Shown: positions 34,984 through 44,687, counted from the first letter of the stretch. The stretch: 64,000 nt of DNA from CBDCOD01 sp965219665 (GCA_965219665.1 CBDCOD010000024.1:124001-188000); one strand, 5' to 3'. Notes: a model not told the origin generated them from the sequence alone. A program made the numbers and translations.

Positions 34984-36283
34984 AGACTTCTTGATTGATA
35001 GTTACAGCAGCATTGCCGCGTAAATTTCGCAGAAAGATGGTGTACTCAACTTGTGCAGATTGGTTTTGTAGGAATCTTCGTGCCCGCTCTCGACTGACTA
35101 AACTGGTGCCGTCAAAACGCTCTGCAGCAAGGCGGCGAAATAAATACCAGCCCTGTTGCGTTCGGATGACGCCACTGATTGCGTTATCTTTTGCTTGTGC
35201 AATATGATTTTCTAATTCGGTATCAAAACGCCCTTCAATGAGCCATTCACCCTGGCTATTCTTGATAGGATTGCCTTGTGTGTGCTGTTGTGCTAGCTGA
35301 GCAAATTCATCTGGCTTTTTGCGTAATTGTAGTGCCAGCCGAGTCAACTTAGCGGTTGCTTCTTCGTGGCTGTAGCTGGAAGGTAATAGGTGGATTTGTT
35401 GTATTTTATAGCGGGTTAGCAGTATAGGCTTTTTAGCGCGTATATCACGCAACTGTAGAATGTGAAACCCCAGTGATGAGCGAATAGGTGATGTGATTTG
35501 GTTACGCTTAATCCTTTGGATGGCGCGTAGAAAACTGTCAGGTAACTCAGTTGAGTCACGCCAACCTATTTGTCCACCACGTAATGCATTGTCTGCTTTA
35601 GAGTAGCGTGCAGATACATCATTAAAAGATAGTTTTTGCTGTTTAATTTGTTGGGCAAGGCGTGTGACCTGCTCTAATTGCTTGCTTTCAGTTTGCTCCT
35701 TGTCAAAAGGAATTAGAATTTGTGCTAGTTCATATTCATTGATGTTTTCTAAAAGAGCTCTGCGTGCTAATAGTTCATCTACGTCGGCTTCGCTAATTTT
35801 AATTCTTGACTGGAGAATGTTTTGGCGTAAGGTTTGTAAAACCATTTGTTCACGGATGTTTTCACGATATATTCGCCAATCTACCCCATTTTTTTGTAGC
35901 GCTTTTTGCATTTCAAGTAGCGTTAATTTGTTGCGCTGAGCAATTTCCTGAATGCGGCGATTTAGGGTTAGGTCTGGGATAGATATGTTCTGACGCTTAG
36001 CAAAACTCAGCTGTAGTTTCTGTATGATCATATCTTCTAACAGTTTAGACTTCAAGTCAGGAACATTTGCTGGATCAATTTTTTGAGCGCGCATGTCGCG
36101 TAGAGCAGATAGTTGCTGATTTCTAAAAGAGCTTAGTAAAATGACGTCATCATTGACGGTTGCTAAAATGCCTTCTAACAGAAATCGCTCAGCATGTGCA
36201 GTTGTGCAATAGAGCATGGTGGAGCAGCACAGGAATAACAGCCATTGGCGAGGAAAAATCAACTGCTGAACCCGTCTAATCAT
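34970..36283 (-). CDS. surA: Periplasmic peptidyl-prolyl isomerase / chaperone SurA
   Basis: This 437-residue protein has a signal peptide (WLLFLCCSTMLYCTTAHA) and an N-terminal SurA chaperone domain. It has two parvulin domains, the first around ELAQILIP to SSLGFHILQLRD and the second around YKIQQIHLLPSS to QQGWYLFRRL. It assists folding of outer-membrane proteins. The start overlaps the rimI stop by 4 bases. lptD, often upstream, is absent; rimI and holD take its place. Confidence 0.94.
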   Translation of the reverse strand: MIRRVQQLIFPRQWLLFLCCSTMLYCTTAHAERFLLEGILATVNDDVILLSSFRNQQLSALRDMRAQKIDPANVPDLKSKLLEDMIIQKLQLSFAKRQNISIPDLTLNRRIQEIAQRNKLTLLEMQKALQKNGVDWRIYRENIREQMVLQTLRQNILQSRIKISEADVDELLARRALLENINEYELAQILIPFDKEQTESKQLEQVTRLAQQIKQQKLSFNDVSARYSKADNALRGGQIGWRDSTELPDSFLRAIQRIKRNQITSPIRSSLGFHILQLRDIRAKKPILLTRYKIQQIHLLPSSYSHEEATAKLTRLALQLRKKPDEFAQLAQQHTQGNPIKNSQGEWLIEGRFDTELENHIAQAKDNAISGVIRTQQGWYLFRRLAAERFDGTSLVSRERARRFLQNQSAQVEYTIFLRNLRGNAAVTINQEVFDTL

Positions 36284-36744
36284 GGTGAGGTATTGTATCG
36301 TGTTTCTAAAAGGCGGTACATAATCAATGCATCTTCTCGGCCGTTGTTTGAGGGGTAATACGCAGGGCGCATTCCAATGACCTCAAAATGGTTTTTTCTA
36401 TAGAACTGTTGGGCACGTGTGTTACTGAGGCGCACTTCAAGAAATACCTTTTTAACATCCTGTTGTTCTAAGGCCGCTATGGCACTGTCCAATAAATATT
36501 GCCCTTTATTTTGGCTCTGATAGGGCGGGTCAATACAGAAATTAAGAATTTGCGCCTCATCCAGCACTACAGATACTATGAGATAGCCTATTAGGATTTC
36601 GTCAATAAGCAGTGCGCTGCAATGATATTGAGCCGTTAGGCAGTCTGAAAAATGGCGTTCGCTCCAAGGGCTGGGCTGGCATAGTTGCTCAATAGCTATA
36701 GCGTGTGCAATATCGTCTAATTGCAGAGCTCTAGTGTGAACCAT
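36280..36744 (-). CDS. rimI: Ribosomal protein alanine N-acetyltransferase RimI
   Basis: This is a GNAT-fold protein of 154 residues from the ATG at 36744; another ATG at 36762 adds six residues. Typical features are PWSERHFSDCL, ILNFCIDPPYQSQNKGQYLLDSAI (the acetyl-CoA loop) and the closing VFLEVRLSNTRAQQFYRKNHF. It acetylates the N-terminus of ribosomal protein S18. Position after a holD-like gene repeats the E. coli holD-rimI order. Confidence 0.9.
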   Translation of the reverse strand: MVHTRALQLDDIAHAIAIEQLCQPSPWSERHFSDCLTAQYHCSALLIDEILIGYLIVSVVLDEAQILNFCIDPPYQSQNKGQYLLDSAIAALEQQDVKKVFLEVRLSNTRAQQFYRKNHFEVIGMRPAYYPSNNGREDALIMYRLLETRYNTSP

Positions 36745-37165
36745 GTATTTTTTTGAGGGCATGCCATAGGCGAGGCTTTTCAGTAGTTGGTGCGCTTAGC
36801 AGGCTCGCCATAGAGGGTAAGCAGGTGAACTGTTGATTCAGAGAGTCAAAAGTGTGCGCATTTTGTGGCCATAAGGGGCAATTCAGCATAGACAGCAACT
36901 GTTTATCTGCAGTACTGTTGTGCACCCATGCTATGTCCTCTAGTTCAATTTTGAGAAAGTGGAGTACATCATGTAACAACTGAGTGCCTGCCATCATCTG
37001 TTTAGGTTCCTGGCTTTGCAGGATTAAGCATATTACAGGATTATGTTTATTGCCTGATAAAGCGTCAAAAATAGTGTTTGTTTGAGTGCTATTATCTAAA
37101 GGTATAGCGGTATAAAGGCAAATACCCATGCGCTGCAAGCAGCCCTTTTGGCTATCAGACCACAT
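36731..37165 (-). CDS. holD: Putative DNA polymerase III psi subunit (HolD-like)
   Basis: This 144-residue protein is poorly conserved. The N-terminal segment CLQRMGICLYTAI corresponds to the psi motif L-x-x-(L/M)-G-I that contacts chi. A central (DVLHFLKIELEDI) and C-terminal (PRLWHALKKI) pattern also fits psi, which ends with L-W-x-x-(I/L). The location directly before rimI, as in E. coli, is the strongest support. Psi links the clamp loader to chi and SSB. The similarity is weak and the call depends on synteny. Confidence 0.55.
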   Translation of the reverse strand: MWSDSQKGCLQRMGICLYTAIPLDNSTQTNTIFDALSGNKHNPVICLILQSQEPKQMMAGTQLLHDVLHFLKIELEDIAWVHNSTADKQLLSMLNCPLWPQNAHTFDSLNQQFTCLPSMASLLSAPTTEKPRLWHALKKIHGSH

Positions 37166-37171
37166 CGCTTT

Positions 37172-38710
37172 TTATATCGGTTGGTGTGGGTGCGCTCTAT
37201 CTGTTGTGGACCACAGACGGTTAATAGCATTGATATACGCTTTTGCTGATGCACATACAATATCAGTATGTGTTCCTTGTCCATTTACAACGTTGCCGTC
37301 TAAGCCTAAGCGTACATTGACGACGCCTTGGGAGTCTGTTCCATCTGTTACGTTATTAACTGAGTAGAGTAGTAACTGTGCGTTACTATCAATCAAGGAC
37401 TCAATGCACTTAAAGGTTGCGTCAACGATACCGCCGCCTTGTGCGGTTGCACTGCGTAATGCTCCATCTAAGCGCAAGGACAACTCTACAGTAGGTGGCA
37501 TGTGTGGCTCCATAGTAGCACGTATCCAATTTAATTTAAGACGCTCTTCATGTTTGTGTGCACTTGTTTCGGTAATAAGGACCTGCAAATCGTCATCAAA
37601 AACCTCATGTTTTTTATCTGCTAATTTCTTAAAGCGTGTAAATATTTCATCCAGTTCAGCTGGTGATGTCTGGATGTTAAGTGCTTGCAGACGCGCATTC
37701 AAGGCATTGCGTCCAGAGTGTTTACCTAAAACCATGCGGTTTGCAGTCCAACCAACATCTTCTGCGCGCATAATTTCATAGGTTTCTCGATGCTTCAAGA
37801 CGCCCGCTTGATGGATGCCTGCCTCATGAGCAAAGGCATTGACACCAACAACTGCTTTATTAGGTTGTACTGGAAATCCGGTAATTGCTGAAACTAACTT
37901 GCTGGTGGGGACCAAATACTGGGTGTTAATATTGACCTCTAAGTTATAGAAATCGTTGCGTGTTTTTAGAGCCATAACAACCTCTTCTAAGGAGGCATTC
38001 CCAGCACGTTCTCCTAAACCATTAATCGTACACTCAATTTGTCGCGCACCATTAGATACCGCCGCTAGGGCATTGGCAACTGCCAAGCCTAAATCATTAT
38101 GACAGTGTGCTGAGAAGATGGCCTTATCGGCATTGGGCACACGCGTAATCAAATCATGCATTAATTGTCCAAACTGCTGTGGTACGGTATAACCAACGGT
38201 GTCAGGTATATTGATTGTGGTTGCGCCTGCTGCAATCGTTGCTTCAATAATACGGCACAAAAAATCTAGGTCAGATCGCCCGGCATCTTCAGGAGAAAAT
38301 TCTACGTCATCCGTAAATTGCCGTGCAAAGCGCACTGCAGAAACAGCCGTTTCAATAACTTGGTTCGGTTGCATGTTGAGTTTTGCCTGCATATGGATGG
38401 GCGATGTGGCGATAAAGGTGTGAATACGCCTTCTTGGAGCGGGCTTAATGGCTTCAGCCGCTCGTTGAATATCTGTTTTATTCGCACGCGCCAAGGAGCA
38501 CACAGTTGACTCTTTAATTACTTTTGCTACAGCTTGGATGGCTTCAAAATCGCCTTGACTGGCGATAGCAAACCCTGCTTCAATGATATCAACGCGTAAG
38601 GCTTCTAATTTTTTGGCAATACGGACCTTTTCCTCCAGCGTCATAGATGCGCCGGGACTCTGCTCACCATCTCGTAATGTGGTGTCAAAAATAATAACTT
38701 GATTGGACAT
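37172..38710 (-). CDS. leuA: 2-isopropylmalate synthase
   Basis: This 512-residue protein opens with VIIFDTTLRDGEQSPGASM, the DRE-TIM metallolyase signature. HCHNDLGLAVANALAA carries the metal-binding histidines and INGLGERAGNASLEEVVMAL is also present. The C-terminal LeuA allosteric domain includes AQGGGIVDATFKCIE. It condenses acetyl-CoA with 2-oxoisovalerate, the first step of leucine synthesis, and is normally feedback-inhibited by leucine. The gene is 6 bases before holD. No attenuator is evident in the 117-base leader. Confidence 0.97.
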   Translation of the reverse strand: MSNQVIIFDTTLRDGEQSPGASMTLEEKVRIAKKLEALRVDIIEAGFAIASQGDFEAIQAVAKVIKESTVCSLARANKTDIQRAAEAIKPAPRRRIHTFIATSPIHMQAKLNMQPNQVIETAVSAVRFARQFTDDVEFSPEDAGRSDLDFLCRIIEATIAAGATTINIPDTVGYTVPQQFGQLMHDLITRVPNADKAIFSAHCHNDLGLAVANALAAVSNGARQIECTINGLGERAGNASLEEVVMALKTRNDFYNLEVNINTQYLVPTSKLVSAITGFPVQPNKAVVGVNAFAHEAGIHQAGVLKHRETYEIMRAEDVGWTANRMVLGKHSGRNALNARLQALNIQTSPAELDEIFTRFKKLADKKHEVFDDDLQVLITETSAHKHEERLKLNWIRATMEPHMPPTVELSLRLDGALRSATAQGGGIVDATFKCIESLIDSNAQLLLYSVNNVTDGTDSQGVVNVRLGLDGNVVNGQGTHTDIVCASAKAYINAINRLWSTTDRAHPHQPI

Positions 38711-38827
38711 AAAAATCTATTGGGTTAGTGTGTGGGCTTTCAACATGCTTTTTCACCGTATACGCAGCGAATATAAGAGGGTTTATGGTAAGCAGTTAGA
38801 GGCTTTAAGTTGTGGGGAAACTGGCGT

Positions 38828-39595
38828 TCATGTTTTGTTTTTATAAAAACGTAGTTTCTTCTCTAGCCGCTTGCTTCTAAGTCGTAGAAGCGTTAATATT
38901 GGACCGGATGATAGGTAGAGCATTCCCATAATCAACAGAACAATAGAAGTGTGGGAGGCGATGAGCATAATAATGACTGCCACGCCGAGAAGTGCAATGA
39001 AAGGCACTTTATTATTGAAGTCTTTAAAGCTGTAAAAGCGCATATTACTGACCATCATAATCCCTAAAATGACTAATAAGGCGAATATGCCCCATACTGT
39101 GGTAGATGATTCGTGCCATTGCATAATTTCTGCAGACCAGATGAAAGTAACCAAGGTTCCCGCTGCTGAGGGGCTGGGCATCCCCTGAAAGAAGCCGCGA
39201 TTTAAAGGGGAGCTAATTTGTACATTAAAGCGTGCTAATCGCAGTGCAGCGCACACCACAAACAAAAAACCTAAAATCCAGATATTTTGGGTGAAGTGAT
39301 GCTCGGTCCAAGCAACAGCTAGCCAAGCAGGCGCAATACCAAATGAGGCAAAGTCAGCCATACTGTCAAACTGAGCCCCAAAGGCACTGGTGGTATTGGT
39401 CAAACGTGCAACGCGCCCATCTAAGCCGTCTAAGCAAGCAGCAATCACAATAGCGATAGCAGCATGTGTAAACTGGCCTTGAGAGGCAACCACCATCGCA
39501 AAAAAACCTGCAAGTAAGCCGGCAGTTGTGATTAAATTTGGTAACAAGAAAATACCACGAATCTGGTGATTATCTGTACTAGGTGCTTTGTTCAT
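38828..39595 (-). CDS. pssA: CDP-diacylglycerol-serine O-phosphatidyltransferase
   Basis: This 255-residue membrane protein has the CDP-alcohol phosphotransferase signature D-G-x2-A-R-x8-G-x3-D-x3-D in DGRVARLTNTTSAFGAQFDS followed by MAD. It has about eight hydrophobic segments and a basic C-terminus. It makes phosphatidylserine, the precursor of phosphatidylethanolamine. This is the integral-membrane type, not the PLD-like enteric type. The pssA-leuA neighbourhood recurs in other proteobacteria. Confidence 0.94.
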   Translation of the reverse strand: MNKAPSTDNHQIRGIFLLPNLITTAGLLAGFFAMVVASQGQFTHAAIAIVIAACLDGLDGRVARLTNTTSAFGAQFDSMADFASFGIAPAWLAVAWTEHHFTQNIWILGFLFVVCAALRLARFNVQISSPLNRGFFQGMPSPSAAGTLVTFIWSAEIMQWHESSTTVWGIFALLVILGIMMVSNMRFYSFKDFNNKVPFIALLGVAVIIMLIASHTSIVLLIMGMLYLSSGPILTLLRLRSKRLEKKLRFYKNKT

Positions 39596-39683
39596 AGGGT
39601 AATATATTATACCAAAGGCTGACGCTGTGCGTGCCTCTCATCATATTCTGTCGAATGCTCGTGGTGTGATACGTGGCAAAAGA

Positions 39684-40415
39684 TTAGAAGTAGGCGACAG
39701 CAGAGAAAGTAAAGAGCCTAGAACTATCGCTGCGGTTATTAAATGCTGCAGTTATATGGCGTGCAGTGAAGTTTGAGCGCAGAGCAACAAAGTCAGTAAT
39801 GCGCCACACACCAGCAATATTGTATTCAATAAAAGCTGGACCATCCAAATTTTGCTCTAATTGAAGCGCCTGCTCCAATACGAATACTTCACTGAATGGG
39901 ATGTGTAGAGCAGAGCTCAGATCAAGTGCAGCATCATCGTTCCTTGAAGTAGCATTGAGGATGCGGTATCCTATACCAGCAAACTGACGAAAAGTCAGAT
40001 TTTCAGATTCCATTTGATAGGTAGTGCCTAATGAGAAGATAGAGTCGCGGTCATACACCCAAGCATCATCCATTATGTGACGACGCTTGTTGCTAAGCAG
40101 CCATTTTGGTGATAATTTGTAATGTGAGAAACTCAGTGAGGATAGATGAAATGAATCACGACCCTCTAAGGATGTATAGATAACGGTTAGTGTGAAGTCG
40201 TGCTTAACATTAGTGGATTCGCGTAATATGCCCAATCGTGTTAAGAGCGCAGTAGCGTCTATTTCGCTGCTTCCAGTGTATCCCCCTGCTTCTACGAAGG
40301 CTGAGAAATTTAAGCCTAGCATAGAAACTGGATTACGATTTAAATCTGCTTTTACGGGAATGGCAAGCATAGAGGTAATGAGTATGGCAATGAGTGTTTT
40401 GGGAATACGTTTCAT
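39684..40415 (-). CDS. Exported protein, probable outer-membrane beta-barrel (DUF481-like)
   Basis: Starting from the ATG at 40415 the protein has 243 residues and a clean signal peptide (KTLIAILITSMLAIPVKA). The mature part alternates short amphipathic strands and ends in aromatic Tyr-Phe, as in outer-membrane barrels. Features such as TTYQMESENLTFRQFAGIGYR resemble DUF481 proteins, but this is a weak match. An upstream in-frame ATG at 40481 would add a hydrophilic lead before the signal. Function unknown. It stands alone between pssA and the divergent azlC. Confidence 0.55.
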   Translation of the reverse strand: MKRIPKTLIAILITSMLAIPVKADLNRNPVSMLGLNFSAFVEAGGYTGSSEIDATALLTRLGILRESTNVKHDFTLTVIYTSLEGRDSFHLSSLSFSHYKLSPKWLLSNKRRHIMDDAWVYDRDSIFSLGTTYQMESENLTFRQFAGIGYRILNATSRNDDAALDLSSALHIPFSEVFVLEQALQLEQNLDGPAFIEYNIAGVWRITDFVALRSNFTARHITAAFNNRSDSSRLFTFSAVAYF

Positions 40416-40599
40416 GGTGTGGTGTGTGAGTAATGGATTAATGAGATAGGAGCAGATGCATAGATGTGTATTATCATACATCTTTAGTTTTTTGGTTTAG
40501 CAGAAATGTATCTGGGCGTAATCATTTTTAATCAAGTTTATTGGAAGAGGAGGTAGTGCTTGGTTGTAGAATCCTTATAGGAGAAGGAAGGGTTTTATT

Positions 40600-41337
40600 A
40601 TGCGTTATTGGTTTAGCAAATGTTTGCATGCATTTCTTCCTCAAGAAAAAGAGGATAGGAAGGCAGTGCGTGCAGGTATCAGTTTAGGGCTTCGAACGCC
40701 AGGAATTGGCTTAGGAGTCAGTTTTGTTACACTGGGTGTGTTAATGGCAGCGGCTAATCTGAGTAGTTGGCAGGCACTATTTAGCACTATTCTTATTTAT
40801 GCAATGCCTGCGCAGTTAGTGTTGGTGGAGCAATGGCAGTTGAGCCATTCTGTGCTGACAGTATGGTTGGCCGTTTTTTTTGCCAATTTACGATTACTAC
40901 CTATGGCGATTGTGTTGCGCCCAGAGTTATCTGCCCAGAAACCTTGGCATTACACCTTGGCAGGGCATTTTGTTGCTATTACTAGCTGGCTCTCTTTTTT
41001 AGGTGCTGCACCTGATGTGCCGCGTGCTCAGCGACTATATTTTTATTTTTCCCTATCAGTCACATTATGGATTATTTCATGCATATGCACTGTAGTGGGC
41101 TATCATATTGCTATTCATGTAAATAGTGAGTGGTTAGCATTGTTGGTATTGCTCAATCCAGTATATTTAATGGCGATGATGTTGCGCTCTCTACGGACTA
41201 AGGCAGATTTTTTTGTCGTGGTGGTGGGTAGTGGTGGTGGTGTGGTGTTGAGTATGTGGTTCCCTGTTTGGGGCGTACTAATTACTGGAATAGTGGTTGG
41301 TAGCCTTGGGTGGTTGTTGGTACGGCGCAAAGCATGA
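40600..41337 (+). CDS. azlC: AzlC-family branched-chain amino acid exporter, large subunit
   Basis: This 245-residue membrane protein has about six to seven segments. The family motifs are GISLGLRTPGIGLGVSFV, IYAMPAQLVLVEQW near the first repeat, and FFANLRLLPMAIVL. AzlC works with the small AzlD protein to export branched-chain amino acids. A good AAGGAAGGG site precedes the ATG. It overlaps azlD by ATGA. Confidence 0.88.
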   Translation: MRYWFSKCLHAFLPQEKEDRKAVRAGISLGLRTPGIGLGVSFVTLGVLMAAANLSSWQALFSTILIYAMPAQLVLVEQWQLSHSVLTVWLAVFFANLRLLPMAIVLRPELSAQKPWHYTLAGHFVAITSWLSFLGAAPDVPRAQRLYFYFSLSVTLWIISCICTVVGYHIAIHVNSEWLALLVLLNPVYLMAMMLRSLRTKADFFVVVVGSGGGVVLSMWFPVWGVLITGIVVGSLGWLLVRRKA

Positions 41338-41657
41338 TTGAGCCAATTTGGTGGGCAATTGTTGGCGCTGCAGCGATTAGCTTTCTGTGGCGCTTTCTTG
41401 GGATGCACTTAAGTAGCAATGTGTCGGCAGACGCCCCTTTTTTGCAGTGGGTGAAATTAGTTGCATATGCTACGATAGCAGCTATTTTGGCACGTATGCT
41501 GCTATTGCCTGCTGGCGTGCTCACACAGCTTGATAGCTCCATTCGCTGGGGTGCTTTTGTGTTGCTATTCGCATTAATCATGCTGATGCGGCGTTTCACA
41601 CTGCTATGTGTTGGCTTGATTTGGGGCGTTTGTGCTATGTGGTTTTGGCTTGTTTAA
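41334..41657 (+). CDS. azlD: AzlD-family small subunit of the exporter
   Basis: This is a 107-residue membrane protein with three to four hydrophobic segments, starting at the ATG that overlaps the azlC stop. Typical features are AISFLWRFLGM near the start and VKLVAYATIAAILARM in the middle. It completes the two-component AzlCD exporter. Confidence 0.85.
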   Translation: MIEPIWWAIVGAAAISFLWRFLGMHLSSNVSADAPFLQWVKLVAYATIAAILARMLLLPAGVLTQLDSSIRWGAFVLLFALIMLMRRFTLLCVGLIWGVCAMWFWLV

Positions 41658-41677
41658 TCAGTGTGGCAGGGCATATT

Positions 41678-42517
41678 TTAAGGGCGGTCAAGAGGGTTTT
41701 GTGGCACACGAATGATTTGATTGTCGGACAGGCGTAGTGCAGATAATTTGCCTTGCCACGCACAGCCTGTGTCAAGATGATGCACTGATTTGGGGAAAAG
41801 GGTTTCTTGGGAGGGGAGAGCAGACCAGTGGCCAAAGAAAAGAGTTTGATTGCTCGTTACCGAAGGGTCTATTCGGTTATACCATGGTATGAGATTAGGA
41901 GGTGCTTTGCTGGGGGCGTCTTTGTATGTAAATGAAGGTGTGCCTGTCTGAGCATTGTAGTATCGTACACGAGTGAAATAATTGATGAGTAGACGGGCCT
42001 TATCAAAATCAGTGATTGCGTGTTGCCATTGTTTTGGGTGGTTGCCCATAAGATAATTTTGAAACAGTTGTTTCTTCCAAGTTGCATCTTGTAGGTGGTT
42101 AGTGAGCCAGTTATGGCGCTCAAGAATAGTTGTAAGGTGCCAATTGGGGACGCTAGCGTGGGTTAGCAGTATTTTTTTTATTTTAGAAAGGTGTACGAAA
42201 GGTTGTGTGCTCAGCCATTCAATCCATTCTCCTCCATTTTTATGCTTAAGAATCGTGTCAAAATTATCTGACTGAGGGTAGCGTTTGTGCCCAAGATATA
42301 CGGCAATGAGGTAGAGGTCATGATTGCCGAGAACAGTAGTGGCGCACCCTTTTGCATGGAGGGAGTAAATGAATTGTAAGACTTTCTCATTGTGCTTGCC
42401 ACGGTTGACTAAGTCCCCAACAAAATAAAGGTGAGTTGAGTCTGTAATCTTTGCCTTATGTAGAAGGTCCATCAGGCTGTAATAGCAGCCGTGAACATCG
42501 CCAATAATTAATCCCAT
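41678..42517 (-). CDS. apaH: Symmetrical bis(5'-nucleosyl)-tetraphosphatase
   Basis: This 279-residue metallophosphatase has GDVHGCYYSL, GDLVNRGKHN and TVLGNHDLYL at the expected spacing, and a later FGHWSALP. It splits diadenosine tetraphosphate into two ADP. The start overlaps rsmA by 10 bases. In enterics apaG lies between them; here it is missing. Confidence 0.95.
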   Translation of the reverse strand: MGLIIGDVHGCYYSLMDLLHKAKITDSTHLYFVGDLVNRGKHNEKVLQFIYSLHAKGCATTVLGNHDLYLIAVYLGHKRYPQSDNFDTILKHKNGGEWIEWLSTQPFVHLSKIKKILLTHASVPNWHLTTILERHNWLTNHLQDATWKKQLFQNYLMGNHPKQWQHAITDFDKARLLINYFTRVRYYNAQTGTPSFTYKDAPSKAPPNLIPWYNRIDPSVTSNQTLFFGHWSALPSQETLFPKSVHHLDTGCAWQGKLSALRLSDNQIIRVPQNPLDRP

Positions 42518-43272
42518 AGTGCACGAGAGAGCGAGATCATTTGAGTAATAGTGAGTGTCTCAGCTCGGCATGAGGGGTTAATTCCTAATGCTTGAATGTT
42601 TTGGGGGCTTATGTGCTTTTTAAGGTTATTTGCCAGTGTTTTGCGTTTTTGCTGTAGCGACCATTGCACAGTCTGAGAGTAGCGAGATATTTCATCATGG
42701 GAAAGGGGTAGCTGTTTTTTAGGTGTAAGACGGATTATTGCTGACTGAACTGAGGGCATGGGTTCAAATGCTTGAGGTGCAATAGTGAAGCAGTATTCTG
42801 TATCGCAAAAAAGCTGTGTAATAAAACTTAAGCGCGAGCGTTTTTCTGTGGCGCATATGCGCATTGCAACCTCTTTTTGATACATGAAATGCATGTCTTG
42901 GATATGCTCATATCCAGTAAGACAGGCTATGGTTAGAGGTGTTGATATGTGGTATGGCAGGTTGCCTATTAGCCGATAGGGTTTATACGGATGTTCAGCG
43001 TACGGGTAATGTAGGGCATCACGGTGGTGAAGGTCGAAATGGTCAAAGGAATTAAAATTCTGCGATAGTGCAGGTATAAGTGCATTGTCTATTTCAATAG
43101 CAGTGTACTGGCTACAGTATGGCACGATACGTGTAGTTAGTGCACCTTGCCCAGGTCCTATTTCTATAAAGCAGTCAGTTTTATATGGGTTAATAGTTTT
43201 AGCAATATGTTCAAGGATAGCACTATCTATCAGAAAATTTTGGGAGAGATGTTTTTTTGCTTTTATGGTCAT
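42508..43272 (-). CDS. rsmA: 16S rRNA dimethyladenosine transferase
   Basis: This 254-residue protein has KKHLSQNFLID, the SAM motif FIEIGPGQGALT, and the catalytic RLIGNLPYHISTPL. It dimethylates A1518 and A1519 in 16S rRNA. It is 52 bases downstream of the flagellar-like operon and may share its transcript. Confidence 0.96.
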   Translation of the reverse strand: MTIKAKKHLSQNFLIDSAILEHIAKTINPYKTDCFIEIGPGQGALTTRIVPYCSQYTAIEIDNALIPALSQNFNSFDHFDLHHRDALHYPYAEHPYKPYRLIGNLPYHISTPLTIACLTGYEHIQDMHFMYQKEVAMRICATEKRSRLSFITQLFCDTEYCFTIAPQAFEPMPSVQSAIIRLTPKKQLPLSHDEISRYSQTVQWSLQQKRKTLANNLKKHISPQNIQALGINPSCRAETLTITQMISLSRALWD

Positions 43273-43324
43273 GTTTAATAGTATGCAAGCATCTCTTAAG
43301 AGTATGTTAACTTAGCGGGAACGG

Positions 43325-44671
43325 TTAGAACTGCTGTTGTACACCAATCGTGAATCCTCGAATAATAGTAGCATCCTCCGATAGTGAGGAGCCGGAGGCG
43401 CTTATGCCGGGGGCGCCAGTGTTAAATAATGCATTTAAGTCAAAAAACCAAAGGCTAAACCCAAAATTTACCCACTGCTCATCGACCGCTGTGTCTTGAT
43501 ACAGTGCTAGGCGGACTTTAGGAGAAGGGTATCCAAACTTCGCTCTTTTATTGCTATTCCAAAGCGTTGAGGCAATTTCAGCTTGTATTGTAGTAATCTG
43601 ATGAATAGCAAAAAAATTGTTTAATCCATCACGCCAGCTATTCAAATCATGCACTATAGAAAAGCGATAGCGGCGAGAGTCTGATAAATACCCCAACTCT
43701 ACCCGCATTTTAGTGTCAATAAAGAAGTTACCGCGCTCAGTGTCATAAATTCTAGCAACAGTTAGGTTATCAGAAGTAGCGTTGCTTGCATAACTTGGTA
43801 TATCGACTGTTTGAGGTAGCGCATCTAGTGCGTATAGGCTTAGGTGATAGTTACGGTCGTATAGAGTGATGCCAACGTCTGCATTAATGAGGTAATTGGG
43901 ATTCTCTAAACTCAGAGGAAACAAGTTTAAAGCATCAGCCAAGACAAAAGGCTCGTTATTAATTGCTATAAGCTCGCGGATGTCTCTGATACGCGAATCT
44001 ATAGTTAATTCTTGTAATTTAAAGCGCCCACCTAGGGCGATTCCTATTTTTTTTGAGGTTATATGTGTGGTAAGATAGGAACTGACGCTTGCGTTGAGAG
44101 AGCGCTTTCTGCTAAGTATATTAATAAGAGCAACATCATTTGTTAGAGAATCCAAAAATACTTGGGCATTAGCAGTTGTTAAGTCTGCAAAATCTATAAG
44201 AGCCTGATCTGCGTTCACGCCGTTTATAGAAGAAAGACCTTGGTAAAATTGAAACTGATCATCGTAGGAAATATGAACAGAGAAAGCGCTTCCTAAGGGG
44301 GTTATATCAAAGGCAAAGCGCGCACCAGCGTTAGCTGCAACAAATGGGCTATTAGAGCTAACAAAGTTGTCAAGTGTTCGCTCAAAATTGACTATGTCAG
44401 ATATGCTAATATTTTGGTCGAAAAAAAAGTCACCAAGCTCATTGATTACATCCGTTAATCCATCGTTGCCATTTGAAAGAGCGGCTGCATTAGCATGTAA
44501 TTGGAAAGCAACAGCATCTGCAGAGAAATAATCCTTTAGCGCTGGGCTGGTTGGGTTTTCAGCACCAGGTAGGAATAAAAGTTTATCAGGCGAGGGTGTT
44601 GCACTACTAAAGGCGTGTATTGCTGAGGTGTACAAGCAGACAATGGCGATTAGGATACGAATGCAATGCAC
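43325..44671 (-). CDS. Outer-membrane-type protein, last gene of the flagellar-like operon (TraF_2-like)
   Basis: This 448-residue protein has a signal peptide (RILIAIVCLYTSAIHAF). A middle helical part contains ALSNGNDGLTDVINELGD. The long beta-rich C-terminal half finishes with the aromatic end QQQF, as in outer-membrane barrels. Layout and strands such as GIALGGRFKLQELTID resemble the TraF_2 family of putative outer-membrane proteins, but I am not certain. It follows the MotB-like gene by 16 bases. Being last in the operon, it may give the machine an outer-membrane partner. Confidence 0.5.
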   Translation of the reverse strand: MHCIRILIAIVCLYTSAIHAFSSATPSPDKLLFLPGAENPTSPALKDYFSADAVAFQLHANAAALSNGNDGLTDVINELGDFFFDQNISISDIVNFERTLDNFVSSNSPFVAANAGARFAFDITPLGSAFSVHISYDDQFQFYQGLSSINGVNADQALIDFADLTTANAQVFLDSLTNDVALINILSRKRSLNASVSSYLTTHITSKKIGIALGGRFKLQELTIDSRIRDIRELIAINNEPFVLADALNLFPLSLENPNYLINADVGITLYDRNYHLSLYALDALPQTVDIPSYASNATSDNLTVARIYDTERGNFFIDTKMRVELGYLSDSRRYRFSIVHDLNSWRDGLNNFFAIHQITTIQAEIASTLWNSNKRAKFGYPSPKVRLALYQDTAVDEQWVNFGFSLWFFDLNALFNTGAPGISASGSSLSEDATIIRGFTIGVQQQF

Positions 44672-44687
44672 GACTCACGCAATATGG

